DNA of 33,154 nucleotides from a virus, in IMG/VR virus record IMGVR_UViG_3300008117_000292, positions 1 through 33,154 of that record. One strand, written 5' to 3'. Numbering within the stretch: position 1 is the stretch's first letter; each line of letters opens with the position of its first letter. The notes beneath the pieces were generated by a model. It searched no databases. It saw only the letters and a list, made by a program, of their open reading frames with translations, and had not been told where the DNA came from. The translations under genes were made by a program, and so were the position numbers. Shown one piece after another: positions 24,860-33,154 of this stretch.

Positions 24860-25612
24860 TCAATAGTACATAAATCGACCAGAAGTTCCGTCCCATCCAG
24901 AAACCTTCCAATCTACTTCAATGATCTTATCTTCAAATGCTCTTGTAAAATAATATGATAATGTTTCAATATCATAATGATTCATTGCTGGTTGTTTTAG
25001 TAGATGAATCGTTGCTTCATTTATATCTATAAACTTCTCTAAATGATCCGAGCCGAATCCATATAGCACCGTACAGTACTGATGCAGTCTATTATTATTT
25101 TGCTGCTGTCTTCGATCAACAAAACTGTATCGCCAAGCGTCGTTCCACTCAAAGTTCAATGGCTTTTTAAAGAATATTTTATCTTTATTTTCTTGCGTTA
25201 ACAACTTATCATTAAAATCAAAATAGAAATATCGACCAGTTGCCTTGAATACAAAATCGTATTCTTTAATAATTGGTTTGTGAATCTTGAAATATGTATT
25301 TAATAACAATGATTCACAAAGACTTTTATTGGGATGAGTATTTACAATTTCAAATGCATCTTCGCATAACTCTTTTAATGGAACAAAGTCCACATTCTTC
25401 ATATGCCAGAATGTTTGTATGTACTCCATATAATCGTTAGACGAATCAACAATTACAATCTTGGCTTCTGGGAATGCTGCAGTAATTGAATTGATTGTAA
25501 AGATTGTTTGACGAAATCTTTCGTCAGCTGCAAATGTAGAACGAGTTGGGCTGTATGTAAAACGCCCTTCTCTTGGTTGAATAGATGAACCGACTACAAA
25601 TAGATTACGCAT
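24860..25612 (-). CDS. putative glycosyltransferase-like protein
   Basis: A 250-residue protein. The N-terminal segment STFAADERFRQTIFTINSI followed by PEAKIVIVDSSND looks like a GT-A nucleotide-binding half. DFVFKATGRYFYFDF near residue 120 resembles the K-x-x-G-R-Y motif of WavE-like and related transferases. The C-terminus (HYDIETLSYYFTRAFEDKII ... VSGWDGTSGRFMYY) looks characteristic of a family I associate with aquatic phages and algal viruses. There is no clear DxD motif and no membrane segment. It overlaps the end of the GT-B gene by eight bases, so it is in the same operon. The enzymatic assignment is inference. Confidence 0.6.
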   Translation of the reverse strand: MRNLFVVGSSIQPREGRFTYSPTRSTFAADERFRQTIFTINSITAAFPEAKIVIVDSSNDYMEYIQTFWHMKNVDFVPLKELCEDAFEIVNTHPNKSLCESLLLNTYFKIHKPIIKEYDFVFKATGRYFYFDFNDKLLTQENKDKIFFKKPLNFEWNDAWRYSFVDRRQQQNNNRLHQYCTVLYGFGSDHLEKFIDINEATIHLLKQPAMNHYDIETLSYYFTRAFEDKIIEVDWKVSGWDGTSGRFMYY

Positions 25613-26600
25613 AGAAATCGTTCATAATAACTTTGTTCAAATAGTTTTTGTGTTTGTTGTGAATCTCTTCATCTGAGAAATTTAAACCCCATTCTCTACA
25701 ATCAAATGGAGATATTTTATCTATATTTTCAATTGCAGTCAATAATGATTTAAAATCTCGAACTCGATAACCAGTTTGTCCTTCTTCAACAATTTCTGGG
25801 AATGCACCCCAATCGGTTGTAATTACTGGGGTGCCAGACAAATTAGCCTCAATGATCATGTTACCAAATGGCTCAACATAGTAAGTGAGTCCGATTAATC
25901 CTTTTGCTTTTTTCATCAATTGTTTTCGCTGTTCAGCATTTGCAACACCAAACACCTCAACATGATCAGGAACTTTAGTGTATCCGAGAGATGCAAGTGA
26001 TCCAGGACCAGCAATGATTAGTTTTTTGTTTAATCTTTCTGTTGCTTGAATTGCAAGATGAACGCCCTTTTCTTCGCACACTCGACCAAAGTATAGGAAA
26101 TAATCTTCTTTTTTTTCGCAGTATTCAAACTCGCTAACTGTAAAAGGATTACCAATGACGTCATCAAACCAAGATGGACTCATGAGCATTCCGCGCTCGC
26201 CATAGAACATGTGCATATTTGCATATGATGTAAAGACGCGATATGGTGCAAAAATTCCATTTGCTCGATACCCAATCGAAGGTTCAACAACCTTGCATGT
26301 TGGATTCATATCGCAAGCAAGTTTGTTGTCTACGCCAAAGAAACACGCAATAATATCACCATCGCTTGCACGTTTGCGAATTTCTTCGCCAGCAAGTTCG
26401 TTGAAGCGTTGTATCTCTGTTGGATTTGTTGGAATATCCACATGCTCACAATCAACTTGTGCACCAGGAACGCCATAGTGCACCATATCGAAATGCGGAG
26501 ACAAATGTTTGATATACTTGTAGCCATGAACCGCAAATGGATCTACACGGTTCATCAACCCTGTTGGATTGCGTGGATTGACCAAGACATGTACTTTCAT
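25605..26600 (-). CDS. GT-B fold glycosyltransferase (family 4-like)
   Basis: A 331-residue protein when started at the ATG at 26600 (MKVHVLVNPRNPTG). The longer frame from 26666 would run into the preceding fibre gene. The C-terminal half is classical GT4: FLYFGRVCEEKGVHLAIQAT at residues 168-187, LIIAGPGS, VEVFGVANAEQRKQLMKKA, and the E-x7-E donor site PFGNMIIEANLSGTPVITT with Glu243 and Glu251. It then has FPEIVEEGQTGYRV. The N-terminal acceptor half is diverged. It acts in the cytoplasm. A CTAAATA motif lies 29 bases upstream, overlapping the fibre gene's stop, so this four-gene cluster may have its own late promoter. Confidence 0.88.
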   Translation of the reverse strand: MKVHVLVNPRNPTGLMNRVDPFAVHGYKYIKHLSPHFDMVHYGVPGAQVDCEHVDIPTNPTEIQRFNELAGEEIRKRASDGDIIACFFGVDNKLACDMNPTCKVVEPSIGYRANGIFAPYRVFTSYANMHMFYGERGMLMSPSWFDDVIGNPFTVSEFEYCEKKEDYFLYFGRVCEEKGVHLAIQATERLNKKLIIAGPGSLASLGYTKVPDHVEVFGVANAEQRKQLMKKAKGLIGLTYYVEPFGNMIIEANLSGTPVITTDWGAFPEIVEEGQTGYRVRDFKSLLTAIENIDKISPFDCREWGLNFSDEEIHNKHKNYLNKVIMNDFYA

Positions 26601-26629
26601 AACAAACTCACTGATAAAATAATCTATAC

Positions 26630-26636
26630 TATTTAG
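26630..26636 (-). promoter_or_regulatory. late-promoter-like CTAAATA before the glycosyltransferase cluster
   Basis: Minus-strand GCTAAATA overlaps the TAA stop of the 1280-residue fibre gene and ends 29 bases before the GT-B ATG. The same stop-codon overlap is seen at genes 18/19. Confidence 0.5.
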
Positions 26637-29600
26637 CGTGCGTCCTTCATAGTCAATGTGCCCCAATATGTTGCACCTGCATCATATGTTATGAAAGTCC
26701 ACATGTCACGAGCATTTGCTGCTGTTGTAGCTGGAGGCTGTGATCCACCCGCCCAGTAAATTGTATTCGCAAATGTTGGGTTGCGTCCACCAACTCCATC
26801 TTGAATCAACAAGAGTGAGAACATTTGACCAGTGCCAGAACTTGGAGCATTTGTAAAGGTAAATTGAACACTAGCAGTCAATGTATGTCTGAAGAAATTT
26901 GACACAGACAAGTCTACAGTATTTGCTGCATTCGTATTTGTATTTGCAATCATGAAGTCTTTACTTGACTTCATTACACCACTAATATTGCCAGCGGTAT
27001 AGACATTGCCAGCATTTATATTTGCTGCAGTGGTGATTGTCGATGTGATATTTGCATTACCTACAACATGAAGGTTAGATGTTGGCGTTGTTTGGCTTAT
27101 ACCAACATTGCCCTTTCCATCAATATGCACTTTGCCATCAAACAATTGCAAGTATGCGTTTGCAGTGTTATTATAACCAGCAAAATATAGTACACTACTG
27201 TTTAAACTTTTTCCCTCACCATTCAAATATGCATTTAATCCAACAGTACCATAACTATTATAGATTTGAGCATAACCAATTGGATGAGCCCAATATGTAG
27301 ATGGCTCAGTTCCAGCTTCAATTGTCATATTGGTATAATTATCAACTGATGCTGTACCAATCTTAAATTTAGAATTATATCCTGAAGTTGGGTTTGTATT
27401 ACCTACACCAACAACTCTATTTGTTGCATCAACATAAAGTGTGCTTGTTCCAACAGCAAATAGATTTTGATTTAGGTTGAAGGTTAGATTTGCACTACCA
27501 CCAGTCGTTCCATTATTATTGAATAGAATCTGCGTATTTGATCCACCAATTGGACCAGTTGGTCCTGTCGCTCCTTGTGGACCTTGTGGACCAGCAACAC
27601 CCTGCGGACCCTGTGGACCCGATACACCTTGCGGTCCTTGCGGACCAGCATTGCCTTGCGCGCCCTGTGGACCTTGAGGACCTTGTGGTCCTTGAGGACC
27701 AGCCACACCTTGCGGACCTTGTGGACCCTGTGGTCCAATATCGCCCACAACACCTTGTGGTCCTTGTGGTCCTTGGGGACCAGCATTGCCTTGTGCACCC
27801 TGCGGACCCTGTGGTCCAATTACGCCTTGTGGTCCTTGTGGACCCTGTGGACCAGTATTGCCTATTGGTCCTTGTGGTCCTTGTGGACCAGCAACTGTAG
27901 AAGCGTCACCTTGTGGACCAGAAGGACCTTGTGGACCTTGTGGACCAATGACGCCTTGTGGTCCTTGTGGACCAGTGTCACCTTTATCACCAGTGCGTAC
28001 AAATGTCATTATAACATTGGTGCTATTTGGGAAATTTGATCCAGTAAGAGTTGAATTCAATCCAGCAACAGGAACAACAAACCAATCAGTAACATGCTGA
28101 TGCGAACCATTAATATTAAAGAATGTATACTCAAGAGTATTTGCTGCATTTGCAATCTTGAATGTGCCTTTGATTGACGATGTTGAGTCATCAATTGTGT
28201 TTAGATAATTAAACACATTTGCGCTTAAACGATCAATATAATCAATATACATTTCAGTTGCAGATAGCAACGTTGTATTATTAAACTTAACAAAGCCATT
28301 TGTTGGATCTGTGTTTGCTGTATTGGTGTTGAATACATATTCAAAGGTTGCGCCACCAAATTCGCCAGTGTCACCCTTTAATCCTTGTGCGCCTTGTGGA
28401 CCCTGCGGACCTTGCGGTCCTTGTGGACCTTGTGGACCTGCATCACCAATCACACCTTGTGGACCCTGAGGACCAACAACGCCTTGTGGTCCTTGTGGAC
28501 CAGCATTACCTTGAGGACCTTGTGGACCCTGTGGACCTTCTACGCCTTGAGGACCTTGTGGACCCTGAGGACCAACCACACCTTGTGGTCCTTGAGGACC
28601 TTGTGGACCTTGTGGACCAACCACACCTTGTGGTCCTTGAGGACCTTGAGGACCTTGCGGACCTTGCGGTCCAGTATCACCAGTCACGCCTTGTGGTCCT
28701 TGAGGACCAGTGTTACCAGTCACACCTTGTGGTCCTTGTGGTCCAGTGTCACCAGTCACACCTTGAGGACCTTGTGGTCCAGTATCACCAGTCACACCTT
28801 GCGGTCCTTGTGGACCTTGCGGTCCTTGTGGACCCTGTGGTCCAGTGTCACCAATCACTCCTTGAGGACCTTGCGGTCCTTGTGGTCCTTGTGGACCCTG
28901 TGGTCCTTGTGGACCTGCTTCGCCAGTTGATCCAATTGGACCTTGTGAACCTTGTGGTCCTTGCGGACCTTGTGGACCTTCTGGTCCTGTTGGTCCAGGA
29001 ACATTTGAAACACCAGATGGACCCTGTGGTCCTTGTGGACCTTCAACGCCTTGCGGACCTTGTGGACCTGCAACATTTGATGCTGCTCCAGATGGTCCTT
29101 GTGGTCCTTGTGGACCAAGAACACCTTGAGGACCTTGAGGACCTTGTGGTCCATCTAATCCAGCTCCAGATGGTCCTGATGGTCCTTGTGGTCCAGTAGC
29201 ACCAGCAACACCTTGTGGACCAGATGGACCTTGAGGACCAATCACACCTTGTGGTCCTTGTGGACCGCGATCGCCTGTACGCGCAAAGGTAATGATCACT
29301 TCTTGAGCATTTGCAAATGCAGCAGCACTACCAGTAATGTGTGTAAGATCTAATTCATAGTATCCAGTTTTATCTGTCAACTCACTGATTGAATACAAAG
29401 CAAAATTACTTGATGAGGATTTGTCAATTAGATTGAAATAACCTTTAACAGAACTTGTACTATCATCAAGCGATGTGAGGAATGTGAGAATGTTGGCGCC
29501 ATCAGCATCAACATTATCAATAAACATTTTTGAAGCAAGAGTTGTTGCCGCATTATTCAATCGTAAATTGCCAACTCCAGGATCTGAATCTGTTGTACTT

Positions 29601-30475
29601 GAACTAAACAAATAACGGAAACTGATACCACCATATACACCTTGTGAGCCAGATGGACCAGTTGGTCCTTGTGGACCTGCCACGTTTGAAACACCAGATG
29701 GACCAGTTGGTCCTGTTGGACCAATATCACCCTGTGCTCCTTGCGGACCTTGAGGACCTTGAGGACCATCTAAGCCAACGCCAGATGGACCACTTGGTCC
29801 TTGTGGACCAATGTTACCTTGAACACCCTGTGGACCTTGAGGACCTTGTGGTCCTGCAGCACCAGTATCACCTTTGTCACCAGTGCGCGCAAAGGTGATG
29901 AGCAAATCTTCTGATTCGCTAAATGATGATGCACTACCAGAAACATATGCACAATTAACTGTGAAATATCCAATGTGATCTGTAAGACCGCTGATTGTAA
30001 ACAACGCAAAATCATTGGCGTTTGTTTTATTACTTACTTTGAAATGACCTTTGATTGATGATGTTGAATCATCGATTGTAACAAGAAAATTATGAACATT
30101 AGTTGATGCATCATCTAGAGTATCAATGTAAAGTTTATCTGCAAGAGTTAAATTTGAATTATTAAATTTAAGTATGCCAGTGCCTGGATCTGTATTCGCA
30201 GTTACAGCGCTGAATGTATAATCAAATGTTGCACCACCAAATGATCCAGCTGGACCTTGTGGTCCAACAACACCTTGAGGTCCTGTTGGTCCTTGCGGAC
30301 CTGTATTGCCTGTCAATCCACCGTACGGAAGAGCGTTCCATCCGAGAGTACCATTACCAATTTTAAATAAGTCTGTATCTGTTTCGATACCCATTTCACC
30401 ATCAGCGAGAACTGTGTTTGCAGTCGCCCAATCTGATGCTGTACCTCTACGAAACTGAAATTGAATAAAAGGCAT
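26633..30475 (-). CDS. large collagen-like fibre protein, 1280 residues
   Basis: The largest protein of the window. Residues 1-53 are the same N-terminal module as the 981-residue fibre ([10 protein letters not shown]...[19 protein letters not shown]). Three copies of the repeat domain start at residues 79, 281 and 706, separated by collagen tracts. The tract at about 405-700 is nearly 300 residues of Gly-Pro-Gln-type triplets. After a last collagen tract, residues 970-1280 form a non-collagen tip. It has [20 protein letters not shown] and [16 protein letters not shown] motifs, common in tail-fibre ends, and a final domain with [15 protein letters not shown] and [16 protein letters not shown]. 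It probably forms a long trimeric receptor-binding or whisker-like fibre, produced late. A possible AATAAATA promoter lies 45 bases upstream. Confidence 0.9.
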   Translation of the reverse strand: MPFIQFQFRRGTASDWATANTVLADGEMGIETDTDLFKIGNGTLGWNALPYGGLTGNTGPQGPTGPQGVVGPQGPAGSFGGATFDYTFSAVTANTDPGTGILKFNNSNLTLADKLYIDTLDDASTNVHNFLVTIDDSTSSIKGHFKVSNKTNANDFALFTISGLTDHIGYFTVNCAYVSGSASSFSESEDLLITFARTGDKGDTGAAGPQGPQGPQGVQGNIGPQGPSGPSGVGLDGPQGPQGPQGAQGDIGPTGPTGPSGVSNVAGPQGPTGPSGSQGVYGGISFRYLFSSSTTDSDPGVGNLRLNNAATTLASKMFIDNVDADGANILTFLTSLDDSTSSVKGYFNLIDKSSSSNFALYSISELTDKTGYYELDLTHITGSAAAFANAQEVIITFARTGDRGPQGPQGVIGPQGPSGPQGVAGATGPQGPSGPSGAGLDGPQGPQGPQGVLGPQGPQGPSGAASNVAGPQGPQGVEGPQGPQGPSGVSNVPGPTGPEGPQGPQGPQGSQGPIGSTGEAGPQGPQGPQGPQGPQGPQGVIGDTGPQGPQGPQGPQGPQGVTGDTGPQGPQGVTGDTGPQGPQGVTGNTGPQGPQGVTGDTGPQGPQGPQGPQGPQGVVGPQGPQGPQGPQGVVGPQGPQGPQGVEGPQGPQGPQGNAGPQGPQGVVGPQGPQGVIGDAGPQGPQGPQGPQGPQGAQGLKGDTGEFGGATFEYVFNTNTANTDPTNGFVKFNNTTLLSATEMYIDYIDRLSANVFNYLNTIDDSTSSIKGTFKIANAANTLEYTFFNINGSHQHVTDWFVVPVAGLNSTLTGSNFPNSTNVIMTFVRTGDKGDTGPQGPQGVIGPQGPQGPSGPQGDASTVAGPQGPQGPIGNTGPQGPQGPQGVIGPQGPQGAQGNAGPQGPQGPQGVVGDIGPQGPQGPQGVAGPQGPQGPQGPQGAQGNAGPQGPQGVSGPQGPQGVAGPQGPQGATGPTGPIGGSNTQILFNNNGTTGGSANLTFNLNQNLFAVGTSTLYVDATNRVVGVGNTNPTSGYNSKFKIGTASVDNYTNMTIEAGTEPSTYWAHPIGYAQIYNSYGTVGLNAYLNGEGKSLNSSVLYFAGYNNTANAYLQLFDGKVHIDGKGNVGISQTTPTSNLHVVGNANITSTITTAANINAGNVYTAGNISGVMKSSKDFMIANTNTNAANTVDLSVSNFFRHTLTASVQFTFTNAPSSGTGQMFSLLLIQDGVGGRNPTFANTIYWAGGSQPPATTAANARDMWTFITYDAGATYWGTLTMKDAR
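27980..28360 (-). repeat. fibre repeat domain, copy 3 of the 1280-residue protein
   Basis: Codes for 127 residues, [10 protein letters not shown] to VRTGDKG. It is the most diverged of the seven copies in its second half ([15 protein letters not shown]) but keeps [14 protein letters not shown]. Confidence 0.85.
29264..29635 (-). repeat. fibre repeat domain, copy 2 of the 1280-residue protein
   Basis: Codes for 124 residues, [10 protein letters not shown] to ARTGDRG. It has [13 protein letters not shown] in place of the usual IDDSTSxIKGHF. Confidence 0.87.
29870..30241 (-). repeat. fibre repeat domain, copy 1 of the 1280-residue protein
   Basis: Codes for 124 residues, [10 protein letters not shown] to ARTGDKG. 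It is closest to the copies in the 981-residue fibre, which suggests exchange between the two genes. Confidence 0.9.
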
Positions 30476-32398
30476 TTAGTTTACTCCGCCGCAATCAAAG
30501 GCAGGACCATTAGTGTAATTATTTATTGGCGATCCGCCATCAAAGGTATATGCTGTGATTGGTCCTTGAGGACCTTGTGGACCTGTAACGCCCTGTGGAC
30601 CCTGTGGACCAACAGCACCAGTTGCACCAGTTGGACCTTGTGGACCGACAAAAGGACCTGCATCCATCCATTGAGCAGGACCAGGACAATCATCCCAGAT
30701 CCAAATATGACCAGATGCTGTTACAATATAGGCTTCACCAACAGAAGCTCCAGTAATTGTAAAAAGAACATTTGTGTTTGGAACAGTGCCAGAGATGCGA
30801 ATACTTCCACCTCTTTCACCCTGTGGTCCAGAAGGACCTGACGGACCCTGTGGACCTAAACTTCCTTGAGGACCAGATGGACCAGGAACACCTTGCGGAC
30901 CAGTAAATCCACGATCACCCTTTGGTCCTTGAGGACCAATTGGACCTTGTGGTCCTTTTACACCTTGAGGACCACGACGACCTGTTGTTGCAGTGACTTC
31001 CCAAGTTGTTCCATTGTAAATAAATTCTACAGTAACGCCTTTAATATCAAGCGCAACTGGACCAGTAGAACCTTCAATTGTACTATCAAGTGATGTTACA
31101 TATACTGGATTTACATTCCAATTATCACCATCAGTGACTTGAACATAACCACCAGAAACTGGAGTATTTGGAAGCGTGATTGTAAATGGACCATTGAGTG
31201 TTGTGTTTGCAACAAGTCGATCACCATCACTAGCAATATAGTCTAATGTAATTACAGCCCAATGTTGTAATGCACCAGATGCGCCACGTGGACCTTGCGG
31301 ACCAGCAACACCTTGAGGTCCTCGTGGACCTGTTGGTCCTTGTGCGCCAACTAAACCCTGCGGACCACTTGGTCCTTGTGGACCAGCAGCACCAACTAAA
31401 CCTTGTGGACCCTGTGGACCTTGCGGACCAGCAAAACCACGATCACCTTGCGCACCTGAAGGACCAGTTGGTCCTGTTGCACCAGTTGCGCCTGTTACAC
31501 CTTGCGGTCCTTGAGGACCTCTTGCACCAGAAGGACCTGTTACACCTTGAGGACCTTGCGGACCAGCATCGCCAGTTGCGCCTGTAACACCAGTTGGACC
31601 ACGCGCACCAACTAAACCTTGTGCACCTGTTGGTCCTTGCGGACCAGCAAAACCACGATCACCTTGCGCGCCACTTGGTCCTGTTGGACCAGTTGCACCT
31701 GTTAAACCTGTTGCACCAATTGGACCTTGCGGACCACGCGCACCAGCTGGACCTGTTGGACCAGTTGCGCCAGTATCACCAGTTGCGCCTGTAACGCCAG
31801 TTGGACCTTGCGGACCAGCAGCGCCAACAAGACCACGCGGACCAGAAGGACCTTGTGGACCAGCAAAACCGCGATCACCTTGTTCACCTTGTGCACCACT
31901 TGGTCCTGTTGGACCAGTTGCACCTGTCACACCTTGAGGACCTTGTGGACCACGTGCACCTGAAGGACCTTGTGGTCCTTGTGCACCAGTTGAACCAACT
32001 ACGCCTTGTGGACCTTGCGGACCAGCAACACCTTGAGGACCGCGAATACCAATTGGTCCTTGTGGACCTTGTGCTCCAGTCTCACCAATTGGACCAATTA
32101 AACCTTGTGCGCCAGATGGACCAGTAGGACCACGAACACCCTGCGGTCCTTGTGCACCAGTTGAACCTGTTGGTCCTTGAGGACCAGTAGCACCTGACGG
32201 ACCAGATGGACCTTGTGGACCGCCAGATGGACCTGTTGGACCAGCCACACCCTGTGGTCCTTGTGGACCTTGCGGACCACCAGGACCTTGAGGACCAGCG
32301 CCACCGCGAGCTGTTGAAACTTTTACTTGAGAAGTGTCAGTTGGATTTGCTGCGATTCGAATGGTCGGGTTAGCTGCAGTAACCTTTATCGACGTCAT
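30476..32398 (-). CDS. collagen-like fibre protein, 640 residues
   Basis: Starts [20 protein letters not shown], a short beta N-terminus unlike the other fibres, then about 340 residues of collagen triplets with more variety than elsewhere ([20 protein letters not shown] and [10 protein letters not shown] types). A beta domain at about 376-474 ([20 protein letters not shown] ... [17 protein letters not shown]) is followed by a second collagen tract. A small domain at about 532-582 ([17 protein letters not shown]) comes next, and the end motif is [20 protein letters not shown]. It lacks the 124-residue repeat domain. It is probably a trimeric fibre; the C-terminal motif is shared with the 367-residue fibre. 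It lies directly against its neighbours on both sides. Confidence 0.88.
   Translation of the reverse strand: MTSIKVTAANPTIRIAANPTDTSQVKVSTARGGAGPQGPGGPQGPQGPQGVAGPTGPSGGPQGPSGPSGATGPQGPTGSTGAQGPQGVRGPTGPSGAQGLIGPIGETGAQGPQGPIGIRGPQGVAGPQGPQGVVGSTGAQGPQGPSGARGPQGPQGVTGATGPTGPSGAQGEQGDRGFAGPQGPSGPRGLVGAAGPQGPTGVTGATGDTGATGPTGPAGARGPQGPIGATGLTGATGPTGPSGAQGDRGFAGPQGPTGAQGLVGARGPTGVTGATGDAGPQGPQGVTGPSGARGPQGPQGVTGATGATGPTGPSGAQGDRGFAGPQGPQGPQGLVGAAGPQGPSGPQGLVGAQGPTGPRGPQGVAGPQGPRGASGALQHWAVITLDYIASDGDRLVANTTLNGPFTITLPNTPVSGGYVQVTDGDNWNVNPVYVTSLDSTIEGSTGPVALDIKGVTVEFIYNGTTWEVTATTGRRGPQGVKGPQGPIGPQGPKGDRGFTGPQGVPGPSGPQGSLGPQGPSGPSGPQGERGGSIRISGTVPNTNVLFTITGASVGEAYIVTASGHIWIWDDCPGPAQWMDAGPFVGPQGPTGATGAVGPQGPQGVTGPQGPQGPITAYTFDGGSPINNYTNGPAFDCGGVN
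30520..30527 (-). promoter_or_regulatory. possible late promoter AATAAATA before the 1280-residue fibre
   Basis: Minus-strand AATAAATA within the last codons of the 640-residue fibre gene, 45 bases before the next ATG. It also encodes Ile-Asn-Asn residues, so it could be coincidence. Confidence 0.35.
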
Positions 32399-32399
32399 G

Positions 32400-32735
32400 T
32401 TACTTTGTTACCTGAGGCAGTACCGTGATAATTCCTTCAATGATGCGTGTCGTTACATTAGCAGCATCTTTCTGTTTTACATCAAAAAGGTATCTACCTG
32501 CCTTGATATTTGCTGAAGTTGCAGAATTCATTGTCAGTAGAACGTTTCCACCAACAGAGTTAGCAATTGTAACAACTAGATTTGCTGTTACATTTGAGGA
32601 ATAATATGATTTTCGAATGGATGAAGAGAACGCAAAGCCAGTCACGTTAAGTGGGCTTCCATCGTCTTGCGTTAGGTCTAGATTATAGGAGAGATCTGTG
32701 CCTTGATCGAGATCTAATTCTACAAATTGCGCCAT
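32400..32735 (-). CDS. small Ig-like/BppU-type structural protein
   Basis: A 111-residue protein with the pattern of a widespread phage beta-sandwich: [39 protein letters not shown], then [20 protein letters not shown] and FDVKQKD followed by a closing [13 protein letters not shown]. This resembles the N-terminal domain of baseplate upper proteins and small fibre-linked proteins found beside collagen-like genes in other phages. It is probably an adaptor or a minor fibre component. It is driven by a clear TATAAATA late promoter 24 bases upstream and is followed, after one base, by the 640-residue fibre gene. Confidence 0.7.
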   Translation of the reverse strand: MAQFVELDLDQGTDLSYNLDLTQDDGSPLNVTGFAFSSSIRKSYYSSNVTANLVVTIANSVGGNVLLTMNSATSANIKAGRYLFDVKQKDAANVTTRIIEGIITVLPQVTK

Positions 32736-32738
32736 TTA

Positions 32739-32781
32739 GGATTCCCCGTTTTATTTTCTTATTTATAAACCTGGGGAATCC
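32739..32781 (-). repeat. 9-bp perfect inverted repeat around a late promoter
   Basis: GGATTCCCC (32739-32747) and GGGGAATCC (32773-32781) are perfect inverted copies with a 25-base spacer that contains TATAAATA. There is no T tract after either arm, so it does not look like a terminator. Confidence 0.8.
32760..32767 (-). promoter_or_regulatory. late promoter TATAAATA, start of the fibre operon
   Basis: An exact T4-type late -10 element on the minus strand, 24 bases before the ATG of the small structural protein at 32735. It lies in the only intergenic gap of this region and probably drives the fibre genes. Confidence 0.85.
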
Positions 32782-32793
32782 GCTTTAAAAAGT

Positions 32794-33154
32794 TCAATCC
32801 CCTGTATTTTTCTCTAGTTTGAACTTCTTTTTAATCATATAGAATCTACGATACCAATTTCCCTCGTAAAAATGCTTCGGGGATTTATACTTATCGAGTT
32901 GTTCTGTAGTCCCAGGACCGTATGATGCACTAAAATCGTCTGTTGTTTTAAATGGAATTACATGTAGCAGAGGAGTTCCTGCAGGAATCGTAATATCAAT
33001 CTTTCTTTTCGGTGAGAGGATTACATTTGCAGTTGTAAACTCTCTGTAGTCTACAACGCCTGGATAGAGATAAAGATCTTCAAGAAATGGGCAATGATAG
33101 AATGCAGGAAGCAATAAGGCAGAAACATTTTTCTTACCAAAGATCTTCCATGGT
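32794..33154 (-). CDS. unidentified protein, C-terminal part (DUF6065-like)
   Basis: The frame is open to the right edge of the window, so at least 119 C-terminal residues of a longer gene are present. The TTG at 33114 is not a convincing start. The segment PGVVDYREFT ... IPAGTPLLHVIPFK resembles the family known as DUF6065, in which a P-G-V-V-D ... F ... P-A-G-x-P-I-x-Q-x-I-P-F order occurs. That match is from memory and partial. The tail (WYRRFYMIKKKFKLEKNTGD) is basic. The function is unknown. It is separated from the fibre genes by the late promoter and inverted repeat. Confidence 0.6.
   Translation of the reverse strand, partial: PWKIFGKKNVSALLLPAFYHCPFLEDLYLYPGVVDYREFTTANVILSPKRKIDITIPAGTPLLHVIPFKTTDDFSASYGPGTTEQLDKYKSPKHFYEGNWYRRFYMIKKKFKLEKNTGD

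Noticed and set aside
26601-26666. Upstream start for the GT-B gene at 26666
   Set aside because: It would overlap the preceding fibre gene's end and adds 22 residues before the natural Rossmann-like start MKVHVLVNPRN.
28348-29199. Long plus-strand open frames across the collagen-like genes (also near 17160-18758 and 19032-19586)
   Set aside because: They are mirror images of the Gly-Pro-Gln codon repeats, giving monotonous Val-Asp-Leu or Trp-Thr-Leu peptides with no start signals.
28370-29275. Regularly spaced short repeats that could suggest CRISPR or satellite DNA
   Set aside because: The period is nine bases and in frame with Gly-x-y codons; there are no unique spacers between longer repeats.
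16750-30475. Diversity-generating retroelement, because two fibres carry an N-terminal module named after Mtd
   Set aside because: No reverse transcriptase, template repeat or adenine-biased variable repeat was seen; this N-terminal module is common on ordinary fibres.
32739-32781. Inverted repeat as a rho-independent terminator
   Set aside because: The loop is 25 bases long and no T tract follows on the minus strand; it encloses a late promoter instead.
1-33154. tRNA genes, integrase or attachment sites
   Set aside because: No cloverleaf, recombinase or flanking direct repeat was recognised by eye; a tRNA scan was not possible.

Overview
This window is a 33-kb piece of a T4-like contractile-tailed phage genome (class Caudoviricetes, myovirus morphology). 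Every supportable gene lies on the minus strand, so transcription runs from 33154 towards 1. The best evidence is gene order. Reading in that direction gives the neck genes 13-14-15, the terminase genes 16-17, tail sheath 18, tail tube 19, portal 20, prohead core (67/68-like), prohead protease 21, scaffold 22, major capsid 23, then uvsY, uvsW, 55, 47 and the first codons of 46. This is the T4 core order, as seen in cyanophage and other aquatic T4 relatives. The AT-rich composition and the collagen-like fibres with carbohydrate-binding domains suggest an aquatic phage, but the host cannot be read from the sequence.

Region by region (in transcription order): (a) 33154-32400 holds the end of an unidentified gene and a small structural-type protein. 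(b) 32398-26633 holds two large collagen-like fibre proteins of 640 and 1280 residues. (c) 26600-23555 is a four-gene accessory cluster: a GT-B glycosyltransferase, a glycosyltransferase-like protein, a 2-oxoglutarate/Fe(II) oxygenase-like protein and a GT-A glycosyltransferase. (d) 23523-20812 carries the neck and tail-completion genes 13, 14 and 15. (e) 20800-15515 is a second fibre/adhesin island, inserted between genes 15 and 16: two collagen-like proteins, then a PA14-like and a LamG-like protein that share one N-terminal motif. (f) 15518-4796 is the packaging, tail and head module. (g) 4693-1 carries a small coiled-coil protein, a tail-tube-fold protein, then recombination and late-transcription genes. 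No stretch over 300 bases lacks a gene.

The genes fit together as a late-gene block. The gp55 sigma factor encoded here should read late promoters. Eight or nine matches to N[A/C]TAAATA lie on the minus strand, most of them 23-45 bases upstream of late genes. Two strong rho-independent terminators follow genes 19 and 23.

Four things deserve attention. A domain of about 124 residues recurs seven times in three collagen-like fibres. Glycosyltransferases and a 2OG oxygenase sit next to the collagen fibres, which raises the possibility of fibre modification. The N[A/C]TAAATA promoter set includes several copies in hairpin loops. Finally, three lesions fall in conserved genes: about 49 nt missing from gene 23, a frame break at the start of a hidden gp67-like gene, and an apparent in-frame loss in uvsW. 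These may be assembly errors or real damage.
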